DNA of 64,000 nucleotides from UMGS1696 sp964463375. Lineage in GTDB: Bacteria > Bacillota > Clostridia > Oscillospirales > CAG-272. Shown piece after piece: positions 50,397 through 60,571 of this stretch (position 1 is the stretch's first letter; each line of letters opens with the position of its first letter). The notes beneath the pieces are model-generated. The model was not told where the DNA came from and did not search any database. It saw only the letters and a list, made by a program, of their open reading frames with translations. The stretch spans positions 12,466 to 76,465 of the forward strand of contig CAYXBQ010000010.1 of NCBI GenBank assembly GCA_964463375.1, given 5' to 3'. Position numbers and translations under genes: made by a program.

Positions 50397-51047
50397 ATGT
50401 ACGACGACGTAAAATGGCAAGCCCGGCTCCACTATGCCATGGCACTGGTGGGTGGCTGCTTTGGGATCTATGCCCTGCTGCAATTTGCCAACACCTTCGG
50501 CTCTGCCCAGACCAACAACCTGATCATGATCGTCCGCAGCCTGCTGGAATGGGATACAGTCTCCCTGCTACAGCGGCTGGCGAACCTGGCAGCGTACACC
50601 TTGGGGATCCTGCTAACGTTATGGATCGCCAAACGGCCGGTGCGGCAAAAGCAGCGGATCGCCATGCTGGTGGATGCCATAGCGGCATTGGTGCTTGGAT
50701 TTCTGCCACCGCTGCCGCCCATGGTGGGTCTATGTCCCCTGTCCTTTGCCATGGCGACCCAGTGGTGCAGCTTTGGTGGGCTCCCGGGCTGTGTCAGTGC
50801 CAACACGTTCTCCACCAACAACTACCGGCAGTTTGTCACAGGGCTGTACACCTACTGCACCGACAAAACTGCGGAAGGCCGGGCAAATGCCAAGCTGCGG
50901 CTACGGTTCTACGGCTGCACGCTGCTGTCGTTCCACTGCGGGATCACGGGGATGTATCTGCTCTGGCATATGCTGGGGCAAAAGAGCATTTGGTGTACGT
51001 GGCTACCGCTGGGGCTTGCGCTGTGGCTGAGTCGGAAAGAAGAATAG
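50397..51047 (+). CDS. DUF1275/YoaK-like membrane protein
   Basis: 216 residues, about six membrane helices. The pattern VGGCFGIYALLQFANTFGSA ... QTNNLI near the start, with LLQRLANLAAYTLGILL next and LCPLSFAMATQWCSF in the middle, fits the YoaK/DUF1275 family of unknown function. It is the last gene of the ATP synthase operon, 2 bp after atpC, which is not a usual position for this family. A strong terminator follows. Any link to ATP synthase is by position only. Confidence 0.7.
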   Translation: MYDDVKWQARLHYAMALVGGCFGIYALLQFANTFGSAQTNNLIMIVRSLLEWDTVSLLQRLANLAAYTLGILLTLWIAKRPVRQKQRIAMLVDAIAALVLGFLPPLPPMVGLCPLSFAMATQWCSFGGLPGCVSANTFSTNNYRQFVTGLYTYCTDKTAEGRANAKLRLRFYGCTLLSFHCGITGMYLLWHMLGQKSIWCTWLPLGLALWLSRKEE

Positions 51048-51054
51048 GAAAAAG

Positions 51055-51111
51055 AGAATCCCCTTTTGGTAGGCATTTGTTCGTCTACACGAAGGGGATT
51101 CTTGCATTTTT
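51055..51111 (+). terminator. Terminator of the ATP synthase operon
   Basis: AGAATCCCCTT and AAGGGGATTCT form a perfect 11-bp stem across a 26-nt loop, followed by TGCATTTTT, 8 bp after the last stop codon. Confidence 0.87.
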
Positions 51112-51115
51112 CGTT

Positions 51116-51331
51116 TTACCGCTGCTCTCCGCCATATACGCTTGCGATCTGTGCGTAATAGGCCTTTTCGTCTGCCACTGCGGATAGCCCACCGATCTGG
51201 CTGAAGGTCCCGATCCGTGGGATATTGGCAAAGGGCGTATTGGTCAACGCTTTGGCAGTGGCCTCGGCAAATTTGTATGTTGGATCCAGTCGTCCACAGG
51301 CAGCACATCGTTTGATAAACGCCTGATACAA
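51116..51331 (-). pseudogene. Possible gene remnant, unknown
   Basis: 71-residue open frame from a TTG at 51331 with no convincing ribosome binding site. The sequence reads like the end of a folded protein (YKFAEATAKALTNTPFANIP, then IGGLSAVADEKAYYAQIASV) and not like random translation, but I do not recognise the family. It may be the 3' remnant of a gene lost when the AT-rich giant gene arrived. A GTATCC-N5-GGATAC dyad lies just upstream at 51337-51353. The rest of the 51332-51488 gap shows nothing clear. Confidence 0.3.
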
Positions 51332-51488
51332 TGCTATAGTATCCTAATTGGATACGATTATATATAGTTTTGCTACAAAAGTTAAAAGCAAAGTCGTACA
51401 CCTTCCCAAAGTATCGGTTGCAACTGTTGCATATATCATTGTATGTGATTTCGGATAATAAAAATCTTTTGTATTTTTTGATAAATAC

Positions 51489-51517
51489 TTGCATATTCCT
51501 GCATAGTGTGCTATAAT
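51489..51517 (+). promoter_or_regulatory. Promoter of the giant dockerin gene
   Basis: TTGCAT (51489-51494), 17 bp, TATAAT (51512-51517). It is followed at once by the dyad TGTACA-TGC-TGTACA (51517-51531), which covers the predicted start point and could be an operator. The start codon is about 100 bp downstream. Confidence 0.78.
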
Positions 51518-51618
51518 GTACATGCTGTACATACAGATACTTTTGGAGTATGTTTGTTTTGATTCAATCAATCAGTGAAGCTGGTTTTGAATAGATCCAT
51601 TTAAAGGAGTGGTTGCAT

Positions 51619-54600
51619 ATGAAAAAAATAAGTTCAGTTTTATTGACAATCGCAATTCTATGGCAGACAATTATAACATGCGGTATAGCCATATCCGCTG
51701 CTACATCAAAATTTGCAATTACATCACCGCCAGTTATAAAACCAATGGAGAGTGCAGTCGTATCCTATTTGGATGCCCCCAATTTGGAATGGACAGAGGA
51801 AGCAGATGCTGCAGGCTACCGTATCTCCATTCGAAATCTCAGAACAAATGAGCTTTTGGTTGAAAATGAGTGGACCGCAAAGACATGGTATTCCTTGGAT
51901 GGCGTACTCGACGAAGCAAACTGTTCCTATAAAGTATGGGTTGGGGCTATGTCATCTAAGTCCGCTGCAGGTGTTGATGCCTTTACATGGGATTACCTAC
52001 AGATCGATACACAGTCCGAAGTTCCATGCATCGAAGATGAGGACTGGATCGATAGAACATACAATAGTGTCGTTCTATGCATGAATATTACAAAGGATAA
52101 CGGCAGTGCGATCACCGATAGTGGGTTCTATTTTGAGGACACGAATACGGGTGAAGAAACGACATATAGCTTTAAGCAGTATGGTTCCTATAGTGCAACC
52201 ACAAAAGGCTATAAAGAAATGACAATAACCGGTTTGAAACCTGATACATTATACTATTTTTATGCCTATGCTATAAATGGCGTAGGTGAAACCGTAACGT
52301 CCAGAGGTTGCGTCACTACAGAAGAATATGATTGCCCGCATACATATGGCGTTTATACCAACAAAGATCCCGATAGTATCAAATATGTAGATATAGATGA
52401 TGAGACCCAGCATAAAGAAATTTGGTATTACGACGAATATTGTTACTATTGTGATAAAGTAGTAACCACCAAAGCCGTAAAAGAGACGTATTATCGAGAT
52501 CACACATGGAGAAATGATGTGTGTCAAAACTGTAAATATGCAAAAGTATGTCAGCATAATAATACATATGCAGATTACTACGAAACCACGTATGGTGATA
52601 TCACAGAAACAACACATACACGATATGAATTATACCATAATATATGTGAAGATTGTGGCGAACAATTAGATTCCTATGATTGGGATACATATAAGAATGA
52701 GAAGCACACATTCAAAAAGGATGTTTGTACAGAATGTGGTTATACACGTGCAGAAGAATTGACGCTTACAGTTAGTGTCACAAAAACCGAGATAGTAGTG
52801 GGTGAGTATGTGTCCGTTAACGCCAAAGCTGCAGGTGGATCAGGTGGCTACCAATATACCTATTATGTATATGCAAACGGTGAAGAGGTAGATGCTTATG
52901 TATCCGATGAAGCCTATGGACACACTGCCAAAAGTGTAGGCGAGTTCTATTTCAAGGTCACTGTCACCGATTCTGACAGAAATTCTGTAACTGTGAACAG
53001 TCCCGTGATTACCGTTACGGAGGATGAAAGTGTCGTGCCGGAGATTCAGGATATCCAAATTTATACGCCTACCGAAGGCGAGGAGATCGACCGTTTAGAT
53101 CCTACGGATCTAACATGGGCAGCAGTCGAAACCGCAGATGCCTATTGGGTGAGCATATACAACGCTACCGGCACATGCTTGTCCACCACCAAGTGTACAG
53201 ATAACATCATGCCTTTGGTGGACATGCTCCCCACAGCTGCGTCCTACTATACGGTCGAAATACATGCATACAATACCGATGCAACTAAAGTTGGGTATGG
53301 CTCGTCCTATTTTTACACATGCGCCGAAACGCCCATCGTTGCAACGGGTAGTTCAACCAATATTACAGATCATTCAACTGAATTGTTACTGACCATTATT
53401 CGAGATGGTGGTAGTACAATCACAGAAAGCGGTTTCTATGTGGGCACCAATGCCAATGCCTTAACGACCCGGTATCCGATCAATGGTACTTGCGAAAAAG
53501 GCGAGCATTCTCTCGTAATTGAGGGTCTGACTGCCAATGAGACCTATTATTATCAGGCATATGCTATAAACGAAATGGGAGAAGGGGTAGGTGCTGTGTA
53601 TGCCTTCACGACCAGTTCGTCCATGCCCTTGCTTGTTTCTCCTACTACGCTCACATTCCCCGGAAATGCTGGAGATGATACTATATCGGTTAACGCTGAC
53701 GGCGACTGGGAAGTTACTGTCACCAAAGGTGCGGACTGGATCACAGTGAACAGACAATATGGTTTCGGCAGTAGAAATGTAAAGGTTTCGGTCGATGCAA
53801 ACGATACCTCTATGGATCGAACGGGTACTATACAGATCACCGATGATACTGGCTCTGTGTATATCACGATACAACAAGACTGTGATGTGATCCCTACTCT
53901 GCAAGTAAACACAGAGAATCTTTCGGTAGGAGCCGACAAGGTAGTTGTGGATACGATCAGGATCACATCCAATGCAGAATGGAGTGTGACCTCTACTGCA
54001 TCGTGGATCGTTCCTTCGGTTAGCAGCGGAAAATATGACGACACCATCAGTCTGGCAATCCAAGCGAACACGTCGTCAACACAAAGAACCGGAGAGATCA
54101 AGATACGCTCCGGTGAGCATCTCCATACGATCACGGTAACACAAAAAGCACCAAGTCGACCTTGGATCCAGGATTTTGTGAGCACATATACGGTATTTGC
54201 CAATGAAAAATTCAATCTGCACGGAATTGTGTCCGCAGCTGATGGTGGTACACTAAAAAAGATAACAGTTAAATCGGTAGACAATCGTGATTTTTCTGTT
54301 ACTGTATACACCAATGACGTGGAAACATACGATTTAGGGAATCTTGCTGCTTTTGACACAGCAGCTCTGCCGATCTATAATGTCGCCGGCACCTACACGT
54401 ATGCAATTTATGCTACTGCTGACAATTTTACGATAGCGGATAATGAAATTGGCCGATTCACGGTAACTGTTAAAGAGATCCCTCTGGAGGATGCGCAAGT
54501 TTCTTTGTTCAGTACTGCAACAACTGCAACATCCGTTACTGTGAAAGGTAAGATCGTTACGCTTGGCAGTTATTCTTTTGAGGAATGCGGTGTGATCTTG

Positions 54601-57597
54601 TATGATGCCACAAAAACGCAGATCGATAAAGTGACATTTAACAATTATCCCAAAACAAACACTGGTGTTTTCACAGCAACATTCGATGATTTATCTGCCG
54701 GAACAACCTATTACTATAAATGCTATTTGAAAGCAGGTGGAATTACTTATTACGCATTTAGCGGATACGATTCGGTCATTACAAACAATGCAATCATTCA
54801 GGATATCCTTTTGGATGTGGCAAATGGTTATTATGACATGGATTCTAACATTTATGTCAACACAGGTGAGCAGTTTAGCATTCTGATTTATCAACAGCCA
54901 TCCAACTCCATTGTAGATGACTATTCTATTCAACTGAATCCTTCCGCAGGAGCAGAACTTATCCCCGGTCAATCGGCACAAGTCATCATAAACCAGGCTG
55001 GTAACTATACACTGACGATCACATTGACCGGCGAAGATGGATTGAGTTGCATAAAAGAAGTTACTATTCATGCAGAATCTGAAAGTCTGAAGGTCACATG
55101 CTGTTGTCAACAGAACTATGCTGAACCTGCAAAAAATAAAACAGAACCTTTTCAAGATTCATTTACGCTTTTCCCTGTATACCGTAGCAGCTACTTTGCA
55201 CAGTCCAGTTATAGTGGATATAACCATGAGTTAGCCAAATTGGCATTGGGACTTTGTGTTGCAGGTTTTACGACAAACGAGCATGATCCCAATTTGAATT
55301 ACAAAGATCTGGAAATTACTGGTAATTATACAGAGGACAAAAACAATCAAGATTATTACGATCGTGTAAAGAATATTGCCAATGCGTATACATCTCTTGG
55401 CATTGCGCAGGAAGATATGCACTTTTACGGATACGAAGAGAGTCTAAACTCTAATGCCAATAATGTTGCATTTTCCATCGCAAAGAAATATGCAAACGTA
55501 GATGGAGAAGACCAGGTCATTCTGTTTATTGTATTACGTGGAGGCGGTTACGTATGTGAATGGGCCAGTAATTTTGAAATTGGTGATGAGACTGTATTTG
55601 CCAAAGGCTTCCATGAAGCATCACAATACGTCTATACAGAAGTGCTCGATTTTATCAATAATCTAAGTGCAAGTGAACAGCAGAATTTAAAAATACTGAT
55701 CACCGGGTATAGCCGTGCGGCAGCAACCGCAAACCTGACTACCTTTTCTCTTAACCAAATGGCAACTGCAAGCGGGGGAGTGGATATGGATGATATCTTC
55801 TGTTACTGTTTTGCAACTCCTCGCACTTTGACAGAGTACTATCTAGACTATTTCAAGGAGTACTATACGGATACCTTTTATGATAATATTCACAATATTA
55901 TCAATCCGGGAGATGTAGTACCGCAAGTGCCGATGTATCATGATGCTGCATCTCAGAATGGCTGGAGTTTCGTTCGTTTTGGTGTAGATCATTACTTTCC
56001 AAGCGGAAATTTCTCTGTGAAAGTAAATACTTCTAACGAAAAGGGTCAGAAGCTAAAAAGTCGTGATGTCTATAATAGAGTGAATGATGCATTCTATTCC
56101 TTACAAAAATATGAAATAGACTCCAAAGTCAATGTTGCATTAGAAGATGAGATACAACATGTTATTGATCTTCTCGTCGAACTTGTTGGTGATCGAGAAC
56201 AATATGCCAACTCTTATTCTAAACTGATCAATGCTGCACTACATCAAAGTATGTCAGAATATGGGGTTGCATGCAGACAATATGCACATGAAGTACTAAA
56301 TAAAGATGACAATCAAATAGATGTTGCACTGGCCGTAGGAGAGGCATACGCAAATGCAATCCACAACAATATTGTGAAAATTTCGTGGATCGCAGATTAT
56401 AAAATTGGAGAGCTACTTTATACGTTACACGATGATTTGAAATGGATCTGTGCTCTGACATATCTTGAATATGGTGAAAACGTATTGCGGACGGTAAATC
56501 AGTCCATTATCGATTTCGTTAACGACGCTTCCAACAGAGCCAAAATTCTATTTGAGTCTTCTCCCCAACTAAGCCTCTCGTTAAAAGATACTGCCTTAAA
56601 TGTTATTGAGGGAGCCGCTTCAACTATCGCTGGATATCTTCAGCTATTTAGCAAAGACTCTGGTTTATATGTTTCCCATCAACCTGCGCTCTATGCTTCT
56701 TGGCTGTATTCCTTTACACCAGCAGAAATGTGTGCTTTATTCCATGAAATATATAACCCTTTGCTGACGGTTGCATGTCCTGTTGATGTGTATTTCTATG
56801 ATGATACCGGTGTACTGGTCGCAAGTGTAGTTGGGGATACGATCACAAACAACACCGAAGATATCCAGATAACGCTTATTGATGATGTCAAAACAATTGC
56901 TTTCCCAGACGCCACCTATCGTATTGAAATCGTTCCTGTTGCCGAAGGAAACATGGATGTATCTGTCACCAATATAGACAACACCGGTTCCGAGGTACAG
57001 AAACAGTATTTTAACGATGTCACACTTGATACATCACTGGAATACGAACTGATTCGAACAGTTGACGAAAACGGAACAGTTATATACCAGTTGCTTGACA
57101 GCTATAACAATGCTGTGGCTACAGAGTCTACCATCACTGGCGAGATTCAGACCATTCATACACAGGTTGAAGTTATGGGTCACGGTACCGTCGTTTACCA
57201 GGAATATGTTTCTCCTGGAACGTATGTTACCATTACTGCTATTCCCAATGAAGGCGAAGCATTTATCGGCTGGTATATCGATTCCCAGTTGATCAGTACA
57301 ACAGCAGCATACAGTTTCTTTGCTGAAGAATCGCAAGTATTTACAGCAAAATTTACGACAGGTGCTGCTGTGCAGGAGCCCTTGCTTGGTGATGTCAACG
57401 CAGATGGCATGGTCGATAAAAATGATAGTATCCTCCTGCAGCAGTATTTTGCTGGATGGCCAAAGTCTATTGATCCATCTACTGCAGATGTAAATCAAGA
57501 CGGCGTACTAACACGTGCTGATGCTATGATTCTCGCACGATACTTAGCAAAATGGGCAGGATATGATCTACCATATTCTGGAACTGATGGCAACTAA
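51619..57597 (+). CDS. Giant secreted multidomain protein: Fn3-like/BACON repeats, lipase-like domain, type I dockerin
   Basis: 1992 residues from ATG 51619 (AAAGGAG 9 bases upstream). A signal peptide is followed by Fn3-like units, a Cys-pair-rich region (about 235-375; CVCQNC-like knuckles such as NDVCQNCKYAKVCQHN and HNICEDCGEQL), and two BACON-like domains near 668-845 (DWEVTVTKGADWITVN; EWSVTSTASWIVPSV). A lipase-like alpha/beta hydrolase follows, with Ser1365 in ITGYSRAAATAN, Asp1432 in INPGDVVPQ and His1458 in GVDHYF. A bacterial repeat domain and a dockerin (about 1922-1985, two loops DVNADGMVDKND and DVNQDGVLTRAD) end the chain. It is clearly more AT-rich than its neighbours. Cellulosome docking of an esterase or lipase is inferred. 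Confidence 0.87.
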   Translation: MKKISSVLLTIAILWQTIITCGIAISAATSKFAITSPPVIKPMESAVVSYLDAPNLEWTEEADAAGYRISIRNLRTNELLVENEWTAKTWYSLDGVLDEANCSYKVWVGAMSSKSAAGVDAFTWDYLQIDTQSEVPCIEDEDWIDRTYNSVVLCMNITKDNGSAITDSGFYFEDTNTGEETTYSFKQYGSYSATTKGYKEMTITGLKPDTLYYFYAYAINGVGETVTSRGCVTTEEYDCPHTYGVYTNKDPDSIKYVDIDDETQHKEIWYYDEYCYYCDKVVTTKAVKETYYRDHTWRNDVCQNCKYAKVCQHNNTYADYYETTYGDITETTHTRYELYHNICEDCGEQLDSYDWDTYKNEKHTFKKDVCTECGYTRAEELTLTVSVTKTEIVVGEYVSVNAKAAGGSGGYQYTYYVYANGEEVDAYVSDEAYGHTAKSVGEFYFKVTVTDSDRNSVTVNSPVITVTEDESVVPEIQDIQIYTPTEGEEIDRLDPTDLTWAAVETADAYWVSIYNATGTCLSTTKCTDNIMPLVDMLPTAASYYTVEIHAYNTDATKVGYGSSYFYTCAETPIVATGSSTNITDHSTELLLTIIRDGGSTITESGFYVGTNANALTTRYPINGTCEKGEHSLVIEGLTANETYYYQAYAINEMGEGVGAVYAFTTSSSMPLLVSPTTLTFPGNAGDDTISVNADGDWEVTVTKGADWITVNRQYGFGSRNVKVSVDANDTSMDRTGTIQITDDTGSVYITIQQDCDVIPTLQVNTENLSVGADKVVVDTIRITSNAEWSVTSTASWIVPSVSSGKYDDTISLAIQANTSSTQRTGEIKIRSGEHLHTITVTQKAPSRPWIQDFVSTYTVFANEKFNLHGIVSAADGGTLKKITVKSVDNRDFSVTVYTNDVETYDLGNLAAFDTAALPIYNVAGTYTYAIYATADNFTIADNEIGRFTVTVKEIPLEDAQVSLFSTATTATSVTVKGKIVTLGSYSFEECGVILYDATKTQIDKVTFNNYPKTNTGVFTATFDDLSAGTTYYYKCYLKAGGITYYAFSGYDSVITNNAIIQDILLDVANGYYDMDSNIYVNTGEQFSILIYQQPSNSIVDDYSIQLNPSAGAELIPGQSAQVIINQAGNYTLTITLTGEDGLSCIKEVTIHAESESLKVTCCCQQNYAEPAKNKTEPFQDSFTLFPVYRSSYFAQSSYSGYNHELAKLALGLCVAGFTTNEHDPNLNYKDLEITGNYTEDKNNQDYYDRVKNIANAYTSLGIAQEDMHFYGYEESLNSNANNVAFSIAKKYANVDGEDQVILFIVLRGGGYVCEWASNFEIGDETVFAKGFHEASQYVYTEVLDFINNLSASEQQNLKILITGYSRAAATANLTTFSLNQMATASGGVDMDDIFCYCFATPRTLTEYYLDYFKEYYTDTFYDNIHNIINPGDVVPQVPMYHDAASQNGWSFVRFGVDHYFPSGNFSVKVNTSNEKGQKLKSRDVYNRVNDAFYSLQKYEIDSKVNVALEDEIQHVIDLLVELVGDREQYANSYSKLINAALHQSMSEYGVACRQYAHEVLNKDDNQIDVALAVGEAYANAIHNNIVKISWIADYKIGELLYTLHDDLKWICALTYLEYGENVLRTVNQSIIDFVNDASNRAKILFESSPQLSLSLKDTALNVIEGAASTIAGYLQLFSKDSGLYVSHQPALYASWLYSFTPAEMCALFHEIYNPLLTVACPVDVYFYDDTGVLVASVVGDTITNNTEDIQITLIDDVKTIAFPDATYRIEIVPVAEGNMDVSVTNIDNTGSEVQKQYFNDVTLDTSLEYELIRTVDENGTVIYQLLDSYNNAVATESTITGEIQTIHTQVEVMGHGTVVYQEYVSPGTYVTITAIPNEGEAFIGWYIDSQLISTTAAYSFFAEESQVFTAKFTTGAAVQEPLLGDVNADGMVDKNDSILLQQYFAGWPKSIDPSTADVNQDGVLTRADAMILARYLAKWAGYDLPYSGTDGN

Positions 57598-57605
57598 ACG
57601 AATTG

Positions 57606-57639
57606 AAACCTTCCTGGAATCACCTCCGGGAAGGTTTTC
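57606..57639 (+). terminator. Terminator of the giant dockerin gene
   Basis: AAACCTTCC and GGAAGGTTT form a 9-bp stem ending in TTTTC, 9 bp after the stop codon. Confidence 0.8.
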
Positions 57640-57718
57640 TATCCCCCAAAATCCAACCACAGTTTTATCCCCCACACCATACAACAACCCACATTTGTCC
57701 AAATCAAAAATGTCTCCC

Positions 57719-57747
57719 TTGACCCCAAGCGGCAGTTGTGCTATACT
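57719..57747 (+). promoter_or_regulatory. Promoter of the XRE regulator gene
   Basis: TTGACC (57719-57724), 17 bp, TATACT (57742-57747), 33 bp before the start codon. Confidence 0.8.
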
Positions 57748-57780
57748 GTGTACAACACCAACCTGATACGGAGAAACAGT

Positions 57781-58596
57781 ATGTCTACTACCACCATGGC
57801 AAAAAGCATAGCCGAATACCGCAAGCGTTTGGGACTGACCCAGGAGCAGCTTTCGGAGATGCTGCATTTGTCCCCACAGGCCATCTCCAAATGGGAAACG
57901 GGCGCCAGCCAACCGGATGCTTCCCTATTGCCCCTTTTGGCAGAAACGCTACAGGTGACCATCGATCAGCTTTTCTATGGCGACGCTGCCCAAAACGGGG
58001 ACCTGCATGAAATGTGCTTCCGCAAGGTCGCCACGCTGCCCCAGATGAGCGAAGACAGCTTTCGCAGTGCTTGGTGGCTCTTTGCCTATGCCCACCACGG
58101 GATCTCCTGCGGCAACCTCCGTGGCAAGGCACCGATCGAGGAAAATACCGAACCGATCCACATCACCGGAGAAGGCGGCGTGTCTCTGCTCAGCGGCAAG
58201 GGCTTTGGTGCCATTTTGACCCGTGCCTTTTTTGAGCAGGTGACACCGGATATGCTGCCTCTGGCGACTCGATTTTTTTCGCTGCTCTCTCAGCCGAACA
58301 CCTTTGCGGTAGTGCTGGGGATCCTGTCCATGAGTGACAGCAGCTTCGATGAGCTAAAAGAAAAGCTGCACCTCTCCCCGGATGCCTTGCAGTCGGCGCT
58401 GGACACGCTCCGTGACGGTGGGCTGATCGTGGAAAAGCACTCCAAGCACAAGGTGTTGGGCAACACCTACGACATCCGGGAAGAATACCACACGGTCTTA
58501 GCACTACTGGTGGGACTTATGCAGCTGCAACTGGATTCGCTGGCAGGTCTGTCCTGCTGCATGGGCTATGGGGATTATCCCATTTCCTTTTCGTGA
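57781..58596 (+). CDS. XRE-family transcriptional regulator
   Basis: 271 residues from ATG 57781 with GGAG 7 bases upstream. The N-terminal Cro/CI helix-turn-helix (AEYRKRLGLTQEQLSEMLHL, then SPQAISKWETGASQPD) is canonical. The remaining 200 residues are helical, and the part from ~185 (LGILSMSDSSFDELKEKLHL ... ALQSALDTLRDGGLIVEKHS) looks like a winged-helix unit, so it may have two DNA-binding regions. No signal for a ligand. It stands alone between terminators. Confidence 0.85.
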   Translation: MSTTTMAKSIAEYRKRLGLTQEQLSEMLHLSPQAISKWETGASQPDASLLPLLAETLQVTIDQLFYGDAAQNGDLHEMCFRKVATLPQMSEDSFRSAWWLFAYAHHGISCGNLRGKAPIEENTEPIHITGEGGVSLLSGKGFGAILTRAFFEQVTPDMLPLATRFFSLLSQPNTFAVVLGILSMSDSSFDELKEKLHLSPDALQSALDTLRDGGLIVEKHSKHKVLGNTYDIREEYHTVLALLVGLMQLQLDSLAGLSCCMGYGDYPISFS

Positions 58597-58600
58597 ACAC

Positions 58601-58637
58601 AAAAAGCCAAGCTGCTTTTCGGTAGCCTGGCTTTTTT
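58601..58637. terminator. Bidirectional terminator between XRE and beta-helix genes
   Basis: AAAAAGCCA-A-GCT and TAGC-C-TGGCTTTTTT pair over about 11 bp; both strands carry a U-run, serving the two convergent genes. Confidence 0.85.
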
Positions 58638-58653
58638 CTATATCAAAATTATA

Positions 58654-60366
58654 TCACTCTACACATTCTTCCCGCTTCTCCAGCCACTGTACAGCCTTGG
58701 TGGTGGTGTTGTCTGCGGTGGTACTATTTTCACATCTTCTGAGCATAATATCATACAGGTTCGTGTCCACCTTTTCGCTGAACCGCTTGCAGGAGCAGTT
58801 TTCGAACCGGTTGTCGTGGATGCGCACGTTCTTTGCCGCATTGACGAAGATACCGCTGTTGCCGCAGTTTTGGAACAGGTTGTGGTGGATGTGTACACCG
58901 TCATGGACACCGGCGGGGTAGTTGTCTGCATCTACGTCGTGGCTGGCCTTGACCACGATGGCACCCATGTTGGCGGCACTGCCGTTGATCCCACACTTGG
59001 AGAAGGTGCAGTTACGGATCTCCACATTCTTCGACGGACCCACCTCGTACCACACCCGGATGTCCGGGGAAACGATGATACCCGGCAGAGACATACCGTA
59101 GATCTTGCAGTTTTCCACCAGCATATTCCAGGATTGTAATAAGAACCCTCTGGCTCTGGTGTGGGTGACGGTGCAGTTGTCCAGATGTACGGAGGCAAAG
59201 AAGGTCTCGTTGGCAAGAATATCGCCCTTGGCAACCGCACCTTCCACCTTTTCCACGTATGCGGTACTGTCGTGGTAATCACGTAACAGCACTCTGCCCT
59301 TTTGCAGGAAGGTCTCTCGATCGTAGACCACCAGCCAGTCTCCGGCCTGCGCCCACAGGGGCCCCAGCTTATCCGGCTCCATGGCACGGTGGCGATAGAT
59401 ACAGGGCATCGTACCGGTGGCAGGATCGAAGTCTTCCACTTCCCCGGCGGTGCTGTGGATATTCAGTGCATCGTCCCCCAGCCCTAAGAAGTCGCAGTCC
59501 TTCATGTGGAGATACCCCGACAGACCCGTGATGTGGATCCCATCGGCACCGGAGGCGTACAGGGCGTGGTCGTCCTTTGCCAGACGGATATTGAAATCAT
59601 CGAAGGTGAAGTTGGACGAACGAGGGGCAATGATGGCACCCATCCCGGAGGTACGCTGGATATCGATATGCTGGAGCAGCACATCATGGCACCCGGCAAA
59701 ATGGTATACGGTCGCCCCATAGATCATGTAGCGATACAGCACACGATGCCCCACGGTAAGGCGGGACAGATCCCGGTCTGCCGGCATGAACACACGGATG
59801 TGGTTGTTCCCCAGATGCTCGTATTTCGTGCCGGTGTATTTGACCCGTTTGTTGCCGTTTTCGTCGGTCAGCTCTTCCTTGACGATCCGGTCGTAGGTCT
59901 CGATCACGTAGTCCGGTGTGCCTTCCTCGTCGCAGGTGTCGGTGCCCCAGAAGTGCTCCCAGCCGGTGATGGGGAATTGGGGATCGATGTCCACCTCATA
60001 GCAGTGGTGTTCGTTGTCCACAGAGGTGACCCGACCGGCGCAGTTGATGGGATTGTCGGTGGTCCAGGTGATGTTGCGGAAGGTCAGACCCTGGCAGTCT
60101 CTACCGTGGAAGCCGTTGTTGTTTTCCGCCGGATCGCCCCAGGGGGTGAAGTGGGTCACGAACACGGTCCCCGGCTCGCCACACACGGTGAAATTCTTTT
60201 TGCCGGAGATGGTGATGGGTCTTGTCCAATAATACCGACCGGATGGGAAAAATACTTCGCAGTCGTCCGGTGCCTGATCGAATAGGGCTTGCAGCTTGTC
60301 GGCCTGGCATACGAAAGTATCGCCGCTTTTCTCGATGCCATGCGCGGTCACACAGATCTTGCTCAT
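58654..60366 (-). CDS. Right-handed beta-helix carbohydrate-active protein (GH110-like candidate)
   Basis: 570 residues from ATG 60366 with GGAGG 8 bases upstream. It begins like pectate-lyase-fold enzymes (DKLQALFDQAPDDCEVFFPS). Parallel beta-helix coils run from about residue 60 to the end (QGLTFRNITW, LLQHIDIQRTSGMGAIIAP, CDFLGLGDDALNIHSTAGEV, HIHHNLFQNCGNSGIFVN). The G-D-D-A-x-N-x-H element and the S/H-G-M-G strand recall GH110 alpha-1,3-galactosidases, but that is from memory. No signal peptide, so it would act inside the cell on imported glycans. Polygalacturonase-like or epimerase-like function remains possible. Confidence 0.72.
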   Translation of the reverse strand: MSKICVTAHGIEKSGDTFVCQADKLQALFDQAPDDCEVFFPSGRYYWTRPITISGKKNFTVCGEPGTVFVTHFTPWGDPAENNNGFHGRDCQGLTFRNITWTTDNPINCAGRVTSVDNEHHCYEVDIDPQFPITGWEHFWGTDTCDEEGTPDYVIETYDRIVKEELTDENGNKRVKYTGTKYEHLGNNHIRVFMPADRDLSRLTVGHRVLYRYMIYGATVYHFAGCHDVLLQHIDIQRTSGMGAIIAPRSSNFTFDDFNIRLAKDDHALYASGADGIHITGLSGYLHMKDCDFLGLGDDALNIHSTAGEVEDFDPATGTMPCIYRHRAMEPDKLGPLWAQAGDWLVVYDRETFLQKGRVLLRDYHDSTAYVEKVEGAVAKGDILANETFFASVHLDNCTVTHTRARGFLLQSWNMLVENCKIYGMSLPGIIVSPDIRVWYEVGPSKNVEIRNCTFSKCGINGSAANMGAIVVKASHDVDADNYPAGVHDGVHIHHNLFQNCGNSGIFVNAAKNVRIHDNRFENCSCKRFSEKVDTNLYDIMLRRCENSTTADNTTTKAVQWLEKREECVE

Positions 60367-60481
60367 AGGATATACCTCCAAATGAAATGGTGTTATGGTT
60401 ATGATACCACATTTTTGTGCAATTGGCAAGAGGGCTGCGGGATTTTTCATAGGTTCTTTTGCCCATGCCGTGTCACCCGAC

Positions 60482-60510
60482 TTGACCTTTTTTCCCATTT
60501 GTGGTATACT
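60482..60510 (+). promoter_or_regulatory. Promoter of the birA gene
   Basis: TTGACC (60482-60487), 17 bp, TATACT (60505-60510), about 60 bp before the start codon. It diverges from the beta-helix gene. Confidence 0.8.
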
Positions 60511-60571
60511 GTAGGTACAAAAACCCAAGTGGGTCCTGCACCCGCCAATATATACAAAAAAGGATCACCAT

